Assembly (NCBI GenBank): GCA_002477595.1
Contig: DLQN01000048.1
Coordinates: 1 to 7,049 of the forward strand
Reading direction: 5' to 3'
Length of the DNA stretch: 7,049 nt
Origin: Roseivirga sp. UBA7431
GTDB lineage: Bacteria; Bacteroidota; Bacteroidia; Cytophagales; Cyclobacteriaceae
Position numbers and translations under genes: made by a program. A model generated the notes under the pieces. The model was not told the origin of the DNA and did not search any database. It worked only from the letters and a program-made list of their open reading frames with translations. Positions 1-5,475 of the stretch are shown here, one piece after another; position 1 is the first letter of the stretch; each line of letters begins with the position of its first letter.

Positions 1-391
1 TCAACTCAGAAATCCAATGATCACCAAAGTACTCATCAAGTTTTTTTGCGATTTGATCTGCTGAGTATTTGGCTCCAGCAACACCATTCAAAGTCCTTAA
101 CTTTTGCCAAAAACTTCTGCTGAAGATCTCCGCTCCGTTTTGTAAATAGAGGTTGAGAGCGGCTTCTGTAGTATACTTAGAGAGGCCTTTTTCATCTGGT
201 ATAAGATAGATGCAGGTAAGAATTCCTCCAGTACTAGTACCCGCAATGAGGTCAAAATGATCTGCTAGCTTAGTGGTTTCTTGCCCGGGTCTTTTCTGGA
301 TTTCAGTTTCGATATAATGGAGAATGGTTCCTGGGATGATGCCTCTAATCCCACCACCATCAATTGATAAAATCTTGATTTTCTTTGCCAT
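1..391 (-). CDS. Patatin-like phospholipase, N-terminal part (gene runs off the left edge)
   Basis: Reading from ATG at 391 down to the window edge gives 130 uninterrupted residues beginning MAKKIKILSIDGGGIRG. Two patatin signatures are visible: the oxyanion-hole loop DGGGIRG at residues 11-17, and the nucleophile elbow GTSTGG at 51-56, with Ser53 as the predicted catalytic serine. The catalytic Asp (usually in a DGG/DGA motif) and the C-terminal half lie outside the window, so activity and total length cannot be judged. No signal peptide is seen, so the protein should be cytosolic and act on membrane lipids as an acyl hydrolase (established for the family). An XRE regulator gene lies 73 bp upstream on the same strand and may be co-transcribed. 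Bacterial patatins include housekeeping lipases and defence effectors such as CapV. Nothing visible here decides between them. The family call is firm and the biological role is unknown. Confidence 0.9.
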   Translation of the reverse strand, partial: MAKKIKILSIDGGGIRGIIPGTILHYIETEIQKRPGQETTKLADHFDLIAGTSTGGILTCIYLIPDEKGLSKYTTEAALNLYLQNGAEIFSRSFWQKLRTLNGVAGAKYSADQIAKKLDEYFGDHWISEL

Positions 392-405
392 AGTTTCTGT
401 ATGTG

Positions 406-418
406 ATTGACTGTCAAT
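406..418. repeat. 13-bp perfect inverted repeat just upstream of the patatin gene
   Basis: ATTGAC-T-GTCAAT forms 6-bp arms around one central base. It lies 14 bp upstream of the patatin start codon, in the 73-bp gap below the XRE gene, which is where a repressor site or leader element could sit. The same sequence is not found in front of the XRE gene, so it cannot be tied to that regulator. Six-base arms can occur by chance. No clear promoter was recognised in this gap. Confidence 0.3.
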
Positions 419-464
419 AAGGGCGACATATCAAATTACAGAAAATTCATGAGATCAGAATAGC

Positions 465-674
465 TTATGATCGATAGTCCGAAGCCTCTAATTCGAAGAG
501 CTTATTGACAGAAGTGTTAAAAATTTCGGAAATCTTGAGTGACAGCACTGTGGAGGGCGTGTACTTACCTCTTTCTATGGCATTAATGCTTTGCCGAGAA
601 ACCCCCACCATCTGAGCCAACTGTTCTTGGGTGATCTTTCTTTTCTTACGCTCTTCTTTTAAAACACTCTTCAT
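465..674 (-). CDS. Small XRE/Cro-CI family transcriptional regulator (single HTH domain)
   Basis: This 69-residue protein consists almost entirely of one HTH_3-type DNA-binding domain. The helix-turn-helix core runs from about residue 14 (ITQEQLAQMVGVSRQSIN) to about residue 34, followed by the typical ERGKYTPS turn and a C-terminal helix ending in KLFEL. There is no sensor or dimerisation domain beyond this, as is normal for the short class of XRE regulators. The start at 674 is the only Met in the reading frame. A purine run (AAAGGA) directly abuts the ATG, which is too close to be a classical ribosome site. Such proteins usually repress their own promoter and often a neighbouring gene. The downstream patatin gene is on the same strand, and a small membrane protein gene diverges on the other side. 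An inverted-repeat element at 707-735 is a candidate operator. The family is secure. The target is inferred. Confidence 0.92.
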   Translation of the reverse strand: MKSVLKEERKKRKITQEQLAQMVGVSRQSINAIERGKYTPSTVLSLKISEIFNTSVNKLFELEASDYRS

Positions 675-696
675 TCCTTTGGGAACTTTGTATTTC

Positions 697-704
697 CGAA
701 AGTA
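697..704 (-). promoter_or_regulatory. Possible -7 box for the XRE gene
   Basis: On the minus strand this reads TACTTTCG, matching five of the six fixed positions of the Bacteroidota -7 consensus TAnnTTTG. It would place transcription start roughly 15-20 bp upstream of the ATG at 674. No well-spaced -33 TTG is present: the nearest one, inside the inverted repeat, is about 25 bp away rather than about 20. This is a weak prediction. Confidence 0.3.
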
Positions 705-706
705 GA

Positions 707-735
707 ACCAAAAGGACGGTTTTGGTGGCCAAAAC
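707..735. repeat. Three-armed CCAAAA/TTTTGG inverted-repeat element upstream of the XRE gene
   Basis: Three copies of one hexamer alternate in orientation: CCAAAA at 708-713, TTTTGG at 720-725 and CCAAAA at 729-734. The middle arm can pair with either neighbour. ACCAAAA (707-713) pairs with TTTTGGT (720-726) across 6 bases, and GTTTTGG (719-725) pairs perfectly with CCAAAAC (729-735) across 3 bases. The element ends 33 bp upstream of the XRE start and directly adjoins the tentative -7 box, a suitable place for an autoregulatory operator with three half-sites. If it lies within the transcript it could instead form two mutually exclusive hairpins. The arrangement is visible in the sequence. The regulatory role is inference. 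Confidence 0.5.
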
Positions 736-833
736 GGGTTAACTTATTATTACATTTTAGGCCTTAATACTACTTAATTGTTACACAGCAGTTAAAAAAA
801 TGTGAAGGGCTTCTTAACAATTGAGATTTGCCG

Positions 834-841
834 TATCTTTA
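834..841 (+). promoter_or_regulatory. Possible -7 box for the small membrane protein gene
   Basis: TATCTTTA differs from the Bacteroidota -7 consensus TAnnTTTG only at the last base and lies 20 bp upstream of the ATG at 862. A matching -33 TTG at the usual distance is not evident; the TTG triplets present are too close. It is a plausible but weak promoter element. Confidence 0.3.
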
Positions 842-861
842 TAGCCTAAATAGAAAGAACT

Positions 862-996
862 ATGTTGTTTGATCCACCAATTGCCTCAGGCGCAAATACT
901 TTTCTTTGGATTGTTGTAATCCTAGTCGGTTTTGTAGCGGCTTTGAGCCAGCACGATGCCATTTTCAAAGGCAAAAAGAAGAAAGAGGAGCATTAA
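862..996 (+). CDS. Small single-pass membrane protein, 44 residues, function unknown
   Basis: An ATG at 862 opens a frame of 44 codons ending in TAA. The protein has a short N-terminal segment (MLFDPPIASGANT), one hydrophobic helix at about residues 13-29 (FLWIVVILVGFVAALS), and a highly charged tail, KGKKKKEEH. The positive tail after the helix suggests an N-out, C-in single-pass inner-membrane protein. I do not recognise a family. Support for it being real comes from its strongly protein-like composition, a helix of correct length with flanking charges, an otherwise empty spacer, and an upstream TAnnTTTG-like box. Its stop codon abuts the stop of the opposing lipoprotein gene with no base between. 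It diverges from the XRE gene, so it could be a target of that regulator, but this is inference only. Confidence 0.65.
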   Translation: MLFDPPIASGANTFLWIVVILVGFVAALSQHDAIFKGKKKKEEH

Positions 997-1545
997 TCAG
1001 ATCCGTTTGACTAGTCTGTAGTAGTCGAACATCGTTACCCTGAATGCCTCTCTAGACTTTTCTGAACCCAGAAAAGTGTCCCATATATCGTTTACTTGAA
1101 TAGAAAAAGTACAGCCTTGTTGTATGCACCCGTAGATTTGATCGGCAAAGGCGACTTGGTCAGACTTATTTCCTTGACGGTATAGAATTTCCCCTGTACC
1201 CGTTTCCCCTTCCCATTTTATCGTGAACTCATTGAGGCTAGAGATAACCGCATTGGGCTCGAGCAATAAATAAGCCTCATCAAACCTCCAATTTTCAACG
1301 ATCGCTAAGTTTATGATGGGTTCGTCTTGTGATTGATCACGCTTTTTATGCCGAAAGATTTTGAGTTTTGCCGCCTCCATTTCTTCCATCTCATAATAGA
1401 GCTGTCTTACATTCTTGAAGAATAGCACAGAAGCATCGTCAGTAGCGAAAGTGATTTCGTTTGGATCGACTTTCGTTTGTTTGTCGGGGTTGCAGCTAAG
1501 GATGAATATTAGGATCAATAGCAAAGAGGTAAGCTTGTTATACAT
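997..1545 (-). CDS. Small lipoprotein of unknown function, 182 residues
   Basis: The start is set at ATG 1545. The frame stays open further upstream to 1656, but that part overlaps the end of the decarboxylase gene and lacks a signal sequence, whereas the 1545 start gives a textbook lipoprotein signal: MYNKLT, a hydrophobic stretch, then ILSC with the lipidated Cys at residue 18. The mature part (about 164 residues) is rich in acidic and aromatic residues, with no repeats or further membrane segments. It contains a possible metal-independent beta-rich segment around EFTIKWEGETGTGEI and two further Cys close together (IYGCIQQGC). I do not recognise a domain. No clear Bacteroidota surface-export signal follows the Cys, so a periplasmic face is as likely as the surface. 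The gene begins 20 bp after the decarboxylase stop, so the two are probably one transcript. Function unknown. Confidence 0.8.
   Translation of the reverse strand: MYNKLTSLLLILIFILSCNPDKQTKVDPNEITFATDDASVLFFKNVRQLYYEMEEMEAAKLKIFRHKKRDQSQDEPIINLAIVENWRFDEAYLLLEPNAVISSLNEFTIKWEGETGTGEILYRQGNKSDQVAFADQIYGCIQQGCTFSIQVNDIWDTFLGSEKSREAFRVTMFDYYRLVKRI
1005..1030. terminator. Hairpin just beyond the convergent stop codons, possible terminator for the small plus-strand gene
   Basis: GTTTGACTA pairs with TAGTCGAAC over 9 base pairs (one of them a U-G wobble in the plus-strand RNA) around an 8-base loop. It begins 8 bases after the stop of the 44-residue gene and lies within the last codons of the opposing lipoprotein gene. 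There is no T-run directly after it on the plus strand, so it is not a classical intrinsic terminator. Its location is what makes it a candidate. Confidence 0.35.
1056..1077. repeat. Perfect 9-bp hairpin inside the 3' end of the lipoprotein gene
   Basis: ACTTTTCTG and CAGAAAAGT are exact reverse complements around a 4-base loop (AACC on the plus strand). On the minus strand it spans codons for the TFLGSEKS part of the lipoprotein. It lies 25 bp from the hairpin at 1005-1030. Together they could slow or stop read-through from either side of the zero-gap convergent junction, or stabilise the 3' end of the decarboxylase/lipoprotein mRNA. The structure is seen and the role is inferred. Confidence 0.4.
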
Positions 1546-1565
1546 AATCGAATAACTGAAGGTTC

Positions 1566-2978
1566 TTATTCTTGTTTCAACGCTGCCGCGGTATCTTGAA
1601 TTAACTGCCATGCATTTTCTACATGGTAGGCTTCCAAATTTGTATTGCCAAAACATAGCCTAAGGGTAAATTGATCGTAAAGCTTGGTTTGCGTAAAGAA
1701 GAGCTTACCTGATTTGTTGATGTTGTTCATGATCTGCTCGTTTAATTGGTCAAGCTGGTCTTCTGGCCCTTTGGTAAACCTGAAACATACAGTGTTCAAT
1801 GGAACGGGTGCCATCAATTCAAAATCTGGATGTTTAATAACTTCGGTCGCTAACCATTTGCCCAAAGTAATGTGCTTGCGAAGGGTGTTTTGAATTCCTT
1901 CTACACCCATTTCTCGGATTACGAACCAGAGTTTCAGTGCACGAAACCTTCGGCCTAATGGAATGCCCCAGTCTCGATAGTTTTTTACTTCATGGTCCAC
2001 AGAAGTTTTCAGATAGTCAGGCGTTATCGTGAAAGTGTTAACCAAGCTAACGGGGTCTTTTACATAGTATGCCGTACAATCAAAGTTCGTAAACATCCAC
2101 TTGTGAGGATTAAACACAAATGAGTCTGCAGTTTCTACGCCTTCAGACATCCAGCGCATTTCTGGAAGCACCAAGGCAGTCCCAGAGTAAGCAGCATCTA
2201 CATGGTGCCATATTTTATGTTTGAGACATATTTTGCTGACGGCTGCAATTGGATCAATCGCTGTAGTGCTCGTGGTACCAATAGCCGATACAACACAAAG
2301 TGGAATAAAGCCTTGAGAGATGTCTTGTTCAATCGTTTTTTCCAATTGATCCGCCAACATCGCGAAGTTTTCATCCACGCGAATTGGTCTGAACTGTGCC
2401 GCACCTATTCCGGCAATTTTGACCGCTTTTTCTATGGAAGAATGAATTTCTGCTGAGGCATATACCGTAAATTTCTGTTGTTCAAACCCTTTCTCGTTAA
2501 CAGAGAATTGAGTTGCTCGCTCGCGAGCAGTGAGAATGGCGCAAAGGGTTGCGGTGGAGGCGGTATCTTGAATGACACCTGTGAAGGTTTTTGGTAAACC
2601 GAGCATATCCCGCACCCAATTCATTACGCTTTCTTCCAATTCGGCCGCGGCAGGAGAAGTCAACCAAATCATACACTGAGAACCTAGTGTGCTCATCAGC
2701 ATTTCGGCAAGGACTGAAGCTTTGCTCTTGTTCGCTGGAAAGTAGGCCATAAAGTTGGGGCTCTCCCAATGCGTAATGCCCGGCATAATGATGTCTTTGA
2801 AATCTTTGAAGATATCATCAAAGGATTCTGCAGAAGTAGGTGCTTCGGTAGGAAGTTGTTTAAAAATATCCCCTGGTTGAATATCTGGTAAGACAGGGTA
2901 GTCCTCGACATTTTCAAAATAGTCGGCCATCCAGTCAACTAGTTCATGGGCATGCTTACGAAAGTCTTCGGTGTTCAT
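1566..2978 (-). CDS. ddc: Aromatic-L-amino-acid decarboxylase (PLP-dependent, group II)
   Basis: At 470 residues this is full length for the family. It is expected to remove CO2 from an aromatic amino acid (Tyr, Trp, Phe, DOPA or 5-hydroxy-Trp) to give the amine, in the cytosol. Visible family landmarks include the N-terminal swap region (HELVDWMADYFENV), THWESPNFMAYFP at about 69-81, GVIQDTASTATL at about 134-145, and IHSS with His179 stacking on PLP. HVDAAYSG carries Asp261, which pairs with the pyridine nitrogen, and NPHKW carries Lys293, which forms the Schiff base. The mobile-loop motif PDYLK supplies Tyr322, matching Tyr332 of the human enzyme. IPLGRRFRALKLWFV follows. Because His179 and Tyr322 are both kept, true decarboxylation is more likely than the aldehyde-synthase variant seen in some plant and insect relatives. 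The substrate cannot be read off. An exact -7 box lies upstream, and a lipoprotein gene follows 20 bp downstream. The start at 2978 fits the usual N-terminus. Confidence 0.95.
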   Translation of the reverse strand: MNTEDFRKHAHELVDWMADYFENVEDYPVLPDIQPGDIFKQLPTEAPTSAESFDDIFKDFKDIIMPGITHWESPNFMAYFPANKSKASVLAEMLMSTLGSQCMIWLTSPAAAELEESVMNWVRDMLGLPKTFTGVIQDTASTATLCAILTARERATQFSVNEKGFEQQKFTVYASAEIHSSIEKAVKIAGIGAAQFRPIRVDENFAMLADQLEKTIEQDISQGFIPLCVVSAIGTTSTTAIDPIAAVSKICLKHKIWHHVDAAYSGTALVLPEMRWMSEGVETADSFVFNPHKWMFTNFDCTAYYVKDPVSLVNTFTITPDYLKTSVDHEVKNYRDWGIPLGRRFRALKLWFVIREMGVEGIQNTLRKHITLGKWLATEVIKHPDFELMAPVPLNTVCFRFTKGPEDQLDQLNEQIMNNINKSGKLFFTQTKLYDQFTLRLCFGNTNLEAYHVENAWQLIQDTAAALKQE

Positions 2979-3010
2979 GGGCTACGCTTATCTGTCATAT
3001 TGTCCGATAA

Positions 3011-3018
3011 CAAAGTTA
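3011..3018 (-). promoter_or_regulatory. -7 box of the decarboxylase/lipoprotein promoter
   Basis: On the minus strand this reads TAACTTTG, an exact match to the Bacteroidota -7 consensus TAnnTTTG. It lies 32 bp upstream of the decarboxylase ATG, which would give a leader of roughly 25 bases. The -33 position about 20 bp further up is T-rich (ATTTTCC) but has no exact TTG. The element sits in the 92-bp divergent spacer shared with the LemA operon. I could not identify a convincing counterpart for the plus strand. Confidence 0.5.
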
Positions 3019-3070
3019 GCATATAAGTTGTAGTGGAAAATGTGTAATTTCTATTAAAACCAAACTGACG

Positions 3071-3664
3071 ATGAAGAAAAAATGGATTATTCTGATTGTA
3101 GTAGTTGTATTACTATTAGTCGGTTACTCAAGTATAAAAGGGACCTATAATACAATGGTTCTAAGAGATGAAGGTATCAATACCTCATGGGCCCAAGTCG
3201 AGAATCAATATCAAAGAAGGGTGGACTTAATTCCTAACTTGGTCAATACGGTTAAGGGCTACGCAAACTTTGAGCAGGAAACACTAACAGGGGTAATTGA
3301 GGCGAGGTCAAAAGCGACTGCTGTGACTATCGACCCTAGTAACTTGTCGCCTGAAGCGATTGCTAACTTTGATCAAGCACAACAAGGCTTGAGTTCAGCA
3401 TTGAGCAGGTTATTGGTAACCGTAGAGCGTTATCCCGATCTGAAGGCAAGCACTCAATTTCAGCAGTTACAGGTTCAATTAGAAGGAACAGAAAATAGGA
3501 TTGCTGTAGAGCGGAGAAACTTTAATCAAGAGGTGCAAGGCTATAATACCTACATAAGGAGCTTCCCCAAAAACCTTTATGCCAATCTGTTTGGCTTCGA
3601 TCAGAAGGGATATTTCCAAGCAATATCAGGAGCAGAGACAGCACCAAAAGTAACTTTTGACTAA
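3071..3664 (+). CDS. LemA family membrane-anchored protein
   Basis: The protein has 197 residues, the normal size for LemA. A short basic N-terminus is followed by one transmembrane helix at about residues 5-19, with the rest a long alpha-helical periplasmic domain. Family hallmarks are QYQRRVDLIPNLV at 46-58, GYANFEQETL just after, ERYPDLKAS at 119-127, a segment near 136-160 running GTENRIAVERRNFN, and a C-terminal GAETAPKVTF. LemA proteins have no settled biochemical function. They were named from a Listeria antigen and are often encoded beside TPM-domain or peptidase genes at the envelope. The stop TAA shares its last base with the ATG of the next gene (TAATG), which indicates translational coupling in a three-gene operon. 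No Shine-Dalgarno sequence is visible before the start, as is usual for this phylum. Confidence 0.95.
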   Translation: MKKKWIILIVVVVLLLVGYSSIKGTYNTMVLRDEGINTSWAQVENQYQRRVDLIPNLVNTVKGYANFEQETLTGVIEARSKATAVTIDPSNLSPEAIANFDQAQQGLSSALSRLLVTVERYPDLKASTQFQQLQVQLEGTENRIAVERRNFNQEVQGYNTYIRSFPKNLYANLFGFDQKGYFQAISGAETAPKVTFD

Positions 3665-4104
3665 TGGCAGACCTAGTTTTTAGCTCAGAACAGAAGAAGC
3701 GTATTAAGGCGGCCATTGAAGAGGCCGAGCTAAATACAAGTGGAGAAATTCGAGTGCATTTGGAAGATCATTGTAAAACTGATAACGTGTTAGATCGTGC
3801 TGCTCAAATGTTCGATCAACTGAATATGCATAAGACGGACACGCGCAATGGTGTGCTCATTTATATGGCGGTGAAGGAGAATAAGTTTGCCATTATTGGT
3901 GATTCAGGCATTAATGAGAAGGTTGAAAATGACTTTTGGGATATCACTAAGGAAAAGATGCTGGGTCACTTTAAAACTGGAGATTTAACAAAAGGCTTGG
4001 TTGAAGGAATCATCTGTACGGGAGCGCGTTTGAAGGAGCACTTTCCGTATCTGAAGGCTGACAAGAACGAATTATCAGACGACATTTCATTTGGCAAAAA
4101 CTAA
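3664..4104 (+). CDS. Soluble TPM-domain protein (DUF477/TPM_phosphatase family)
   Basis: The protein has 146 residues and is essentially a single TPM domain without a signal peptide or membrane helix, so it should stay in the cytosol or at the inner face of the membrane. Recognisable family features are TSGEIRV at 25-31, RNGVLIYMAV at 61-70 and an acidic IIGDSGI strand-turn after it, with a helical C-terminal half ending in a charged tail. TPM domains take their name from TLP18.3, Psb32 and MOLO-1. The plant member has reported acid phosphatase activity, but no enzymatic activity can be assumed here. The gene overlaps the LemA stop by one base and its own stop lies one base before the next ATG. 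A second, exported TPM protein follows, so the operon encodes a pair of related domains on the two sides of the membrane. Confidence 0.9.
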   Translation: MADLVFSSEQKKRIKAAIEEAELNTSGEIRVHLEDHCKTDNVLDRAAQMFDQLNMHKTDTRNGVLIYMAVKENKFAIIGDSGINEKVENDFWDITKEKMLGHFKTGDLTKGLVEGIICTGARLKEHFPYLKADKNELSDDISFGKN

Positions 4105-4105
4105 C

Positions 4106-4867
4106 ATGAGAAATTTGATTATTATACTTCTCTTATCGGTAAGTACTTTGGGCTTTGCCCAAAGCGGTATTCCCGATGCACCAACCCCGCCCCGCTTGGT
4201 AACGGATTTAACAGGGAGCACCCTGTCGAATCAAGAACTTAGGGCATTAGAAAATAAAATGCTCGGGTATGAAGATAGTACCTCAACCCAAGTAGCCATT
4301 CTTATTGTAGCATCACTCGGTGGTTATGAAGTGGTTGATTTTGCTCAAAGAACGGGTGAAAAATGGCGAGTGGGTACATCAAGGGATAACGGTGTTTTTA
4401 TTGTTGTATCTATCAATGACCGAAAGGCAGCCATAGTTACTGGGTATGGCATGGAAGGCTCCATTACTGATGCGGCCACCTTTACACTTCGAGAAGACTA
4501 CATGAACCCTAGGTTTCAAGAGGGAAATTTCTACAAAGGCTTAGACGATGCTACGACAGCAATTTTTAAGCTTGCCTCAGGAGAGTTTAAAGCTGAAGAA
4601 TTTGGCCAAAACAGAAAGAAAAGTGGTGAAGAGGGCGAAGAGGGATTTCCATTCTTCATTTTGTTCATTCTGTTCTTCTTTATAATCCCAGCGATTGTGA
4701 GTAAGAGAAGAAAAGGAGCTGTTGGTTCAAGACGCATTCCGTGGTGGACGTGGATGATGATGGGCAATAGTATGGGCAATAATCAAAGACGAGGTAGTGG
4801 AGGCGGAGGCTTTGGCGGCTTCGGTGGTGGTTCGTTTGGGGGCGGAGGTTCTGGCGGCAGCTGGTAA
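4106..4867 (+). CDS. Exported, membrane-anchored TPM-domain protein (YgcG-like) with Gly-rich tail
   Basis: The start is chosen at ATG 4106, one base after the previous stop; the frame also has an upstream TTG at 4091, but ATG gives a compact signal peptide. From that start the protein has 253 residues. It has a signal peptide (residues 1-18, cleavage after GFA, then QSG) and a TPM domain at about 31-157 beginning LVTDLTGSTLS, with the core RDNGVFIVVS at 93-102. A very acidic linker (GEEGEEG) follows, then a transmembrane helix at 181-199 with basic residues after it (KRRKG). A Trp/Met-rich patch comes next (PWWTWMMMG), and the terminus is Gly/Ser-rich (230-253) ending SGGSW. This is the classic YgcG arrangement. 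The domain probably works in the periplasm next to LemA, with the tail on the cytosolic side, though that topology is inferred. The role is unknown, possibly envelope or membrane-protein maintenance. Confidence 0.93.
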   Translation: MRNLIIILLLSVSTLGFAQSGIPDAPTPPRLVTDLTGSTLSNQELRALENKMLGYEDSTSTQVAILIVASLGGYEVVDFAQRTGEKWRVGTSRDNGVFIVVSINDRKAAIVTGYGMEGSITDAATFTLREDYMNPRFQEGNFYKGLDDATTAIFKLASGEFKAEEFGQNRKKSGEEGEEGFPFFILFILFFFIIPAIVSKRRKGAVGSRRIPWWTWMMMGNSMGNNQRRGSGGGGFGGFGGGSFGGGGSGGSW

Positions 4868-5052
4868 TTCACGAACCGTAATCGGTAAGACGAAATAAGA
4901 TAAAACAGAACCTTGATCAGCTTTTTTTCATGACTATAAGTCAATAGATAGCGATCCGCTAAATTCTGAAAGAGACGAATTCCTCAGAATGCTTCGATGA
5001 AAATATTTAAGTGCTAAATTGATGTCTGTTAACCCTAAACTAATAATTAACA
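4868..5052. other. Intergenic spacer with a weak inverted repeat and a short direct repeat
   Basis: These 185 bp separate the LemA/TPM operon from the VOC operon and contain no credible ORF. There is a run of seven T at 4922-4928, but no stem precedes it, so a terminator is not supported. ATTCTGA (4963-4969) is mirrored by TCAGAAT (4984-4990) around a 14-base loop that contains GAATTC. The octamer GCTAAATT occurs at 4958-4965 and again at 5013-5020. Either could be an operator for the downstream operon, but both are short enough to be chance. No convincing TAnnTTTG box was found. Confidence 0.4.
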
Positions 5053-5475
5053 ATGACTTCTCCTTCTCCTTTTCATTTAGCATTTCCCATTAAGGACATT
5101 GAATCAACTCGCGAATTTTACGGTGGTCTTTTAGGCTGCGAAATCGGCCGTTCTACCGAAAAGTGGATCGACTTTAACTTTTTTGGTAACCAGCTGAGCG
5201 CACATGTTAAGCCTGAAGAACTTGCTGTAGCCCACACGAACCAGGTCGATGGTAAGAACGTACCTGTTCGGCATTTTGGGGCACTTTTAGAATGGGATCA
5301 GTGGCATACTTTGGCGGACAAGCTGAAGGAAGTAAGCACTGACTTTATCATTGAACCCTACATTCGTTTTGAAGGCGAGGTGGGTGAACAAGCAACCATG
5401 TTTTTTCTAGACCCAAGCGGGAATGCGCTTGAATTCAAGTCATTCAAAGACCCATCTCAAATATTTGCCAAATGA
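5053..5475 (+). CDS. VOC family protein (glyoxalase/extradiol dioxygenase fold)
   Basis: The protein has 140 residues with two beta-alpha-beta-beta-beta halves, the single-chain size typical of the vicinal oxygen chelate superfamily. The first half starts [23 protein letters not shown], the usual opening with the ligand His8. The second has [10 protein letters not shown] with His74 and [10 protein letters not shown] with Glu127, so the expected His/His/Glu metal site is present. The conserved stretch [14 protein letters not shown] lies between. There is no signal peptide, so it is cytosolic. The family includes glyoxalase I, dioxygenases and antibiotic-binding proteins, and this sequence cannot be assigned to one of these. 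The ATG follows an AT-rich leader without a Shine-Dalgarno site. Its stop overlaps the next start as ATGA, so the next gene is translationally coupled to it. It is the first gene of a presumed operon with an amidohydrolase and a DJ-1 lipoprotein. Confidence 0.92.
   Translation: MTSPSPFHLAFPIKDIESTREFYGGLLGCEIGRSTEKWIDFNFFGNQLSAHVKPEELAVAHTNQVDGKNVPVRHFGALLEWDQWHTLADKLKEVSTDFIIEPYIRFEGEVGEQATMFFLDPSGNALEFKSFKDPSQIFAK

Noticed and set aside
1546..1656. N-terminal extension of the lipoprotein frame up to an ATG at 1656
   Set aside because: It overlaps the decarboxylase 3' end and would bury a perfect lipoprotein signal peptide inside the protein; the start at 1545 explains the sequence far better.
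2519..2528. 10-bp palindrome GCTCGCGAGC
   Set aside because: It falls in conserved decarboxylase codons (region TARERAT) and is fully explained by coding.
2198..2938. Several open frames of 68-90 codons on both strands within the decarboxylase gene
   Set aside because: They are out-of-frame shadows of a strongly conserved enzyme gene; their translations look random and have no recognisable domains.
4091..4105. Upstream TTG start for the YgcG-like protein
   Set aside because: It would overlap the preceding gene and add only five polar residues before the signal peptide; ATG 4106 gives the usual compact form.
4871..4892. ACCG-TAAT-CGGT mini-hairpin after the YgcG-like gene
   Set aside because: The stem is only 4 bp and has no T-run, so it is indistinguishable from chance.
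4911..4928. T-run after the LemA/TPM operon as an intrinsic terminator
   Set aside because: The seven T bases are not preceded by a stable GC-rich stem, only by the short self-complementary TGATCA.
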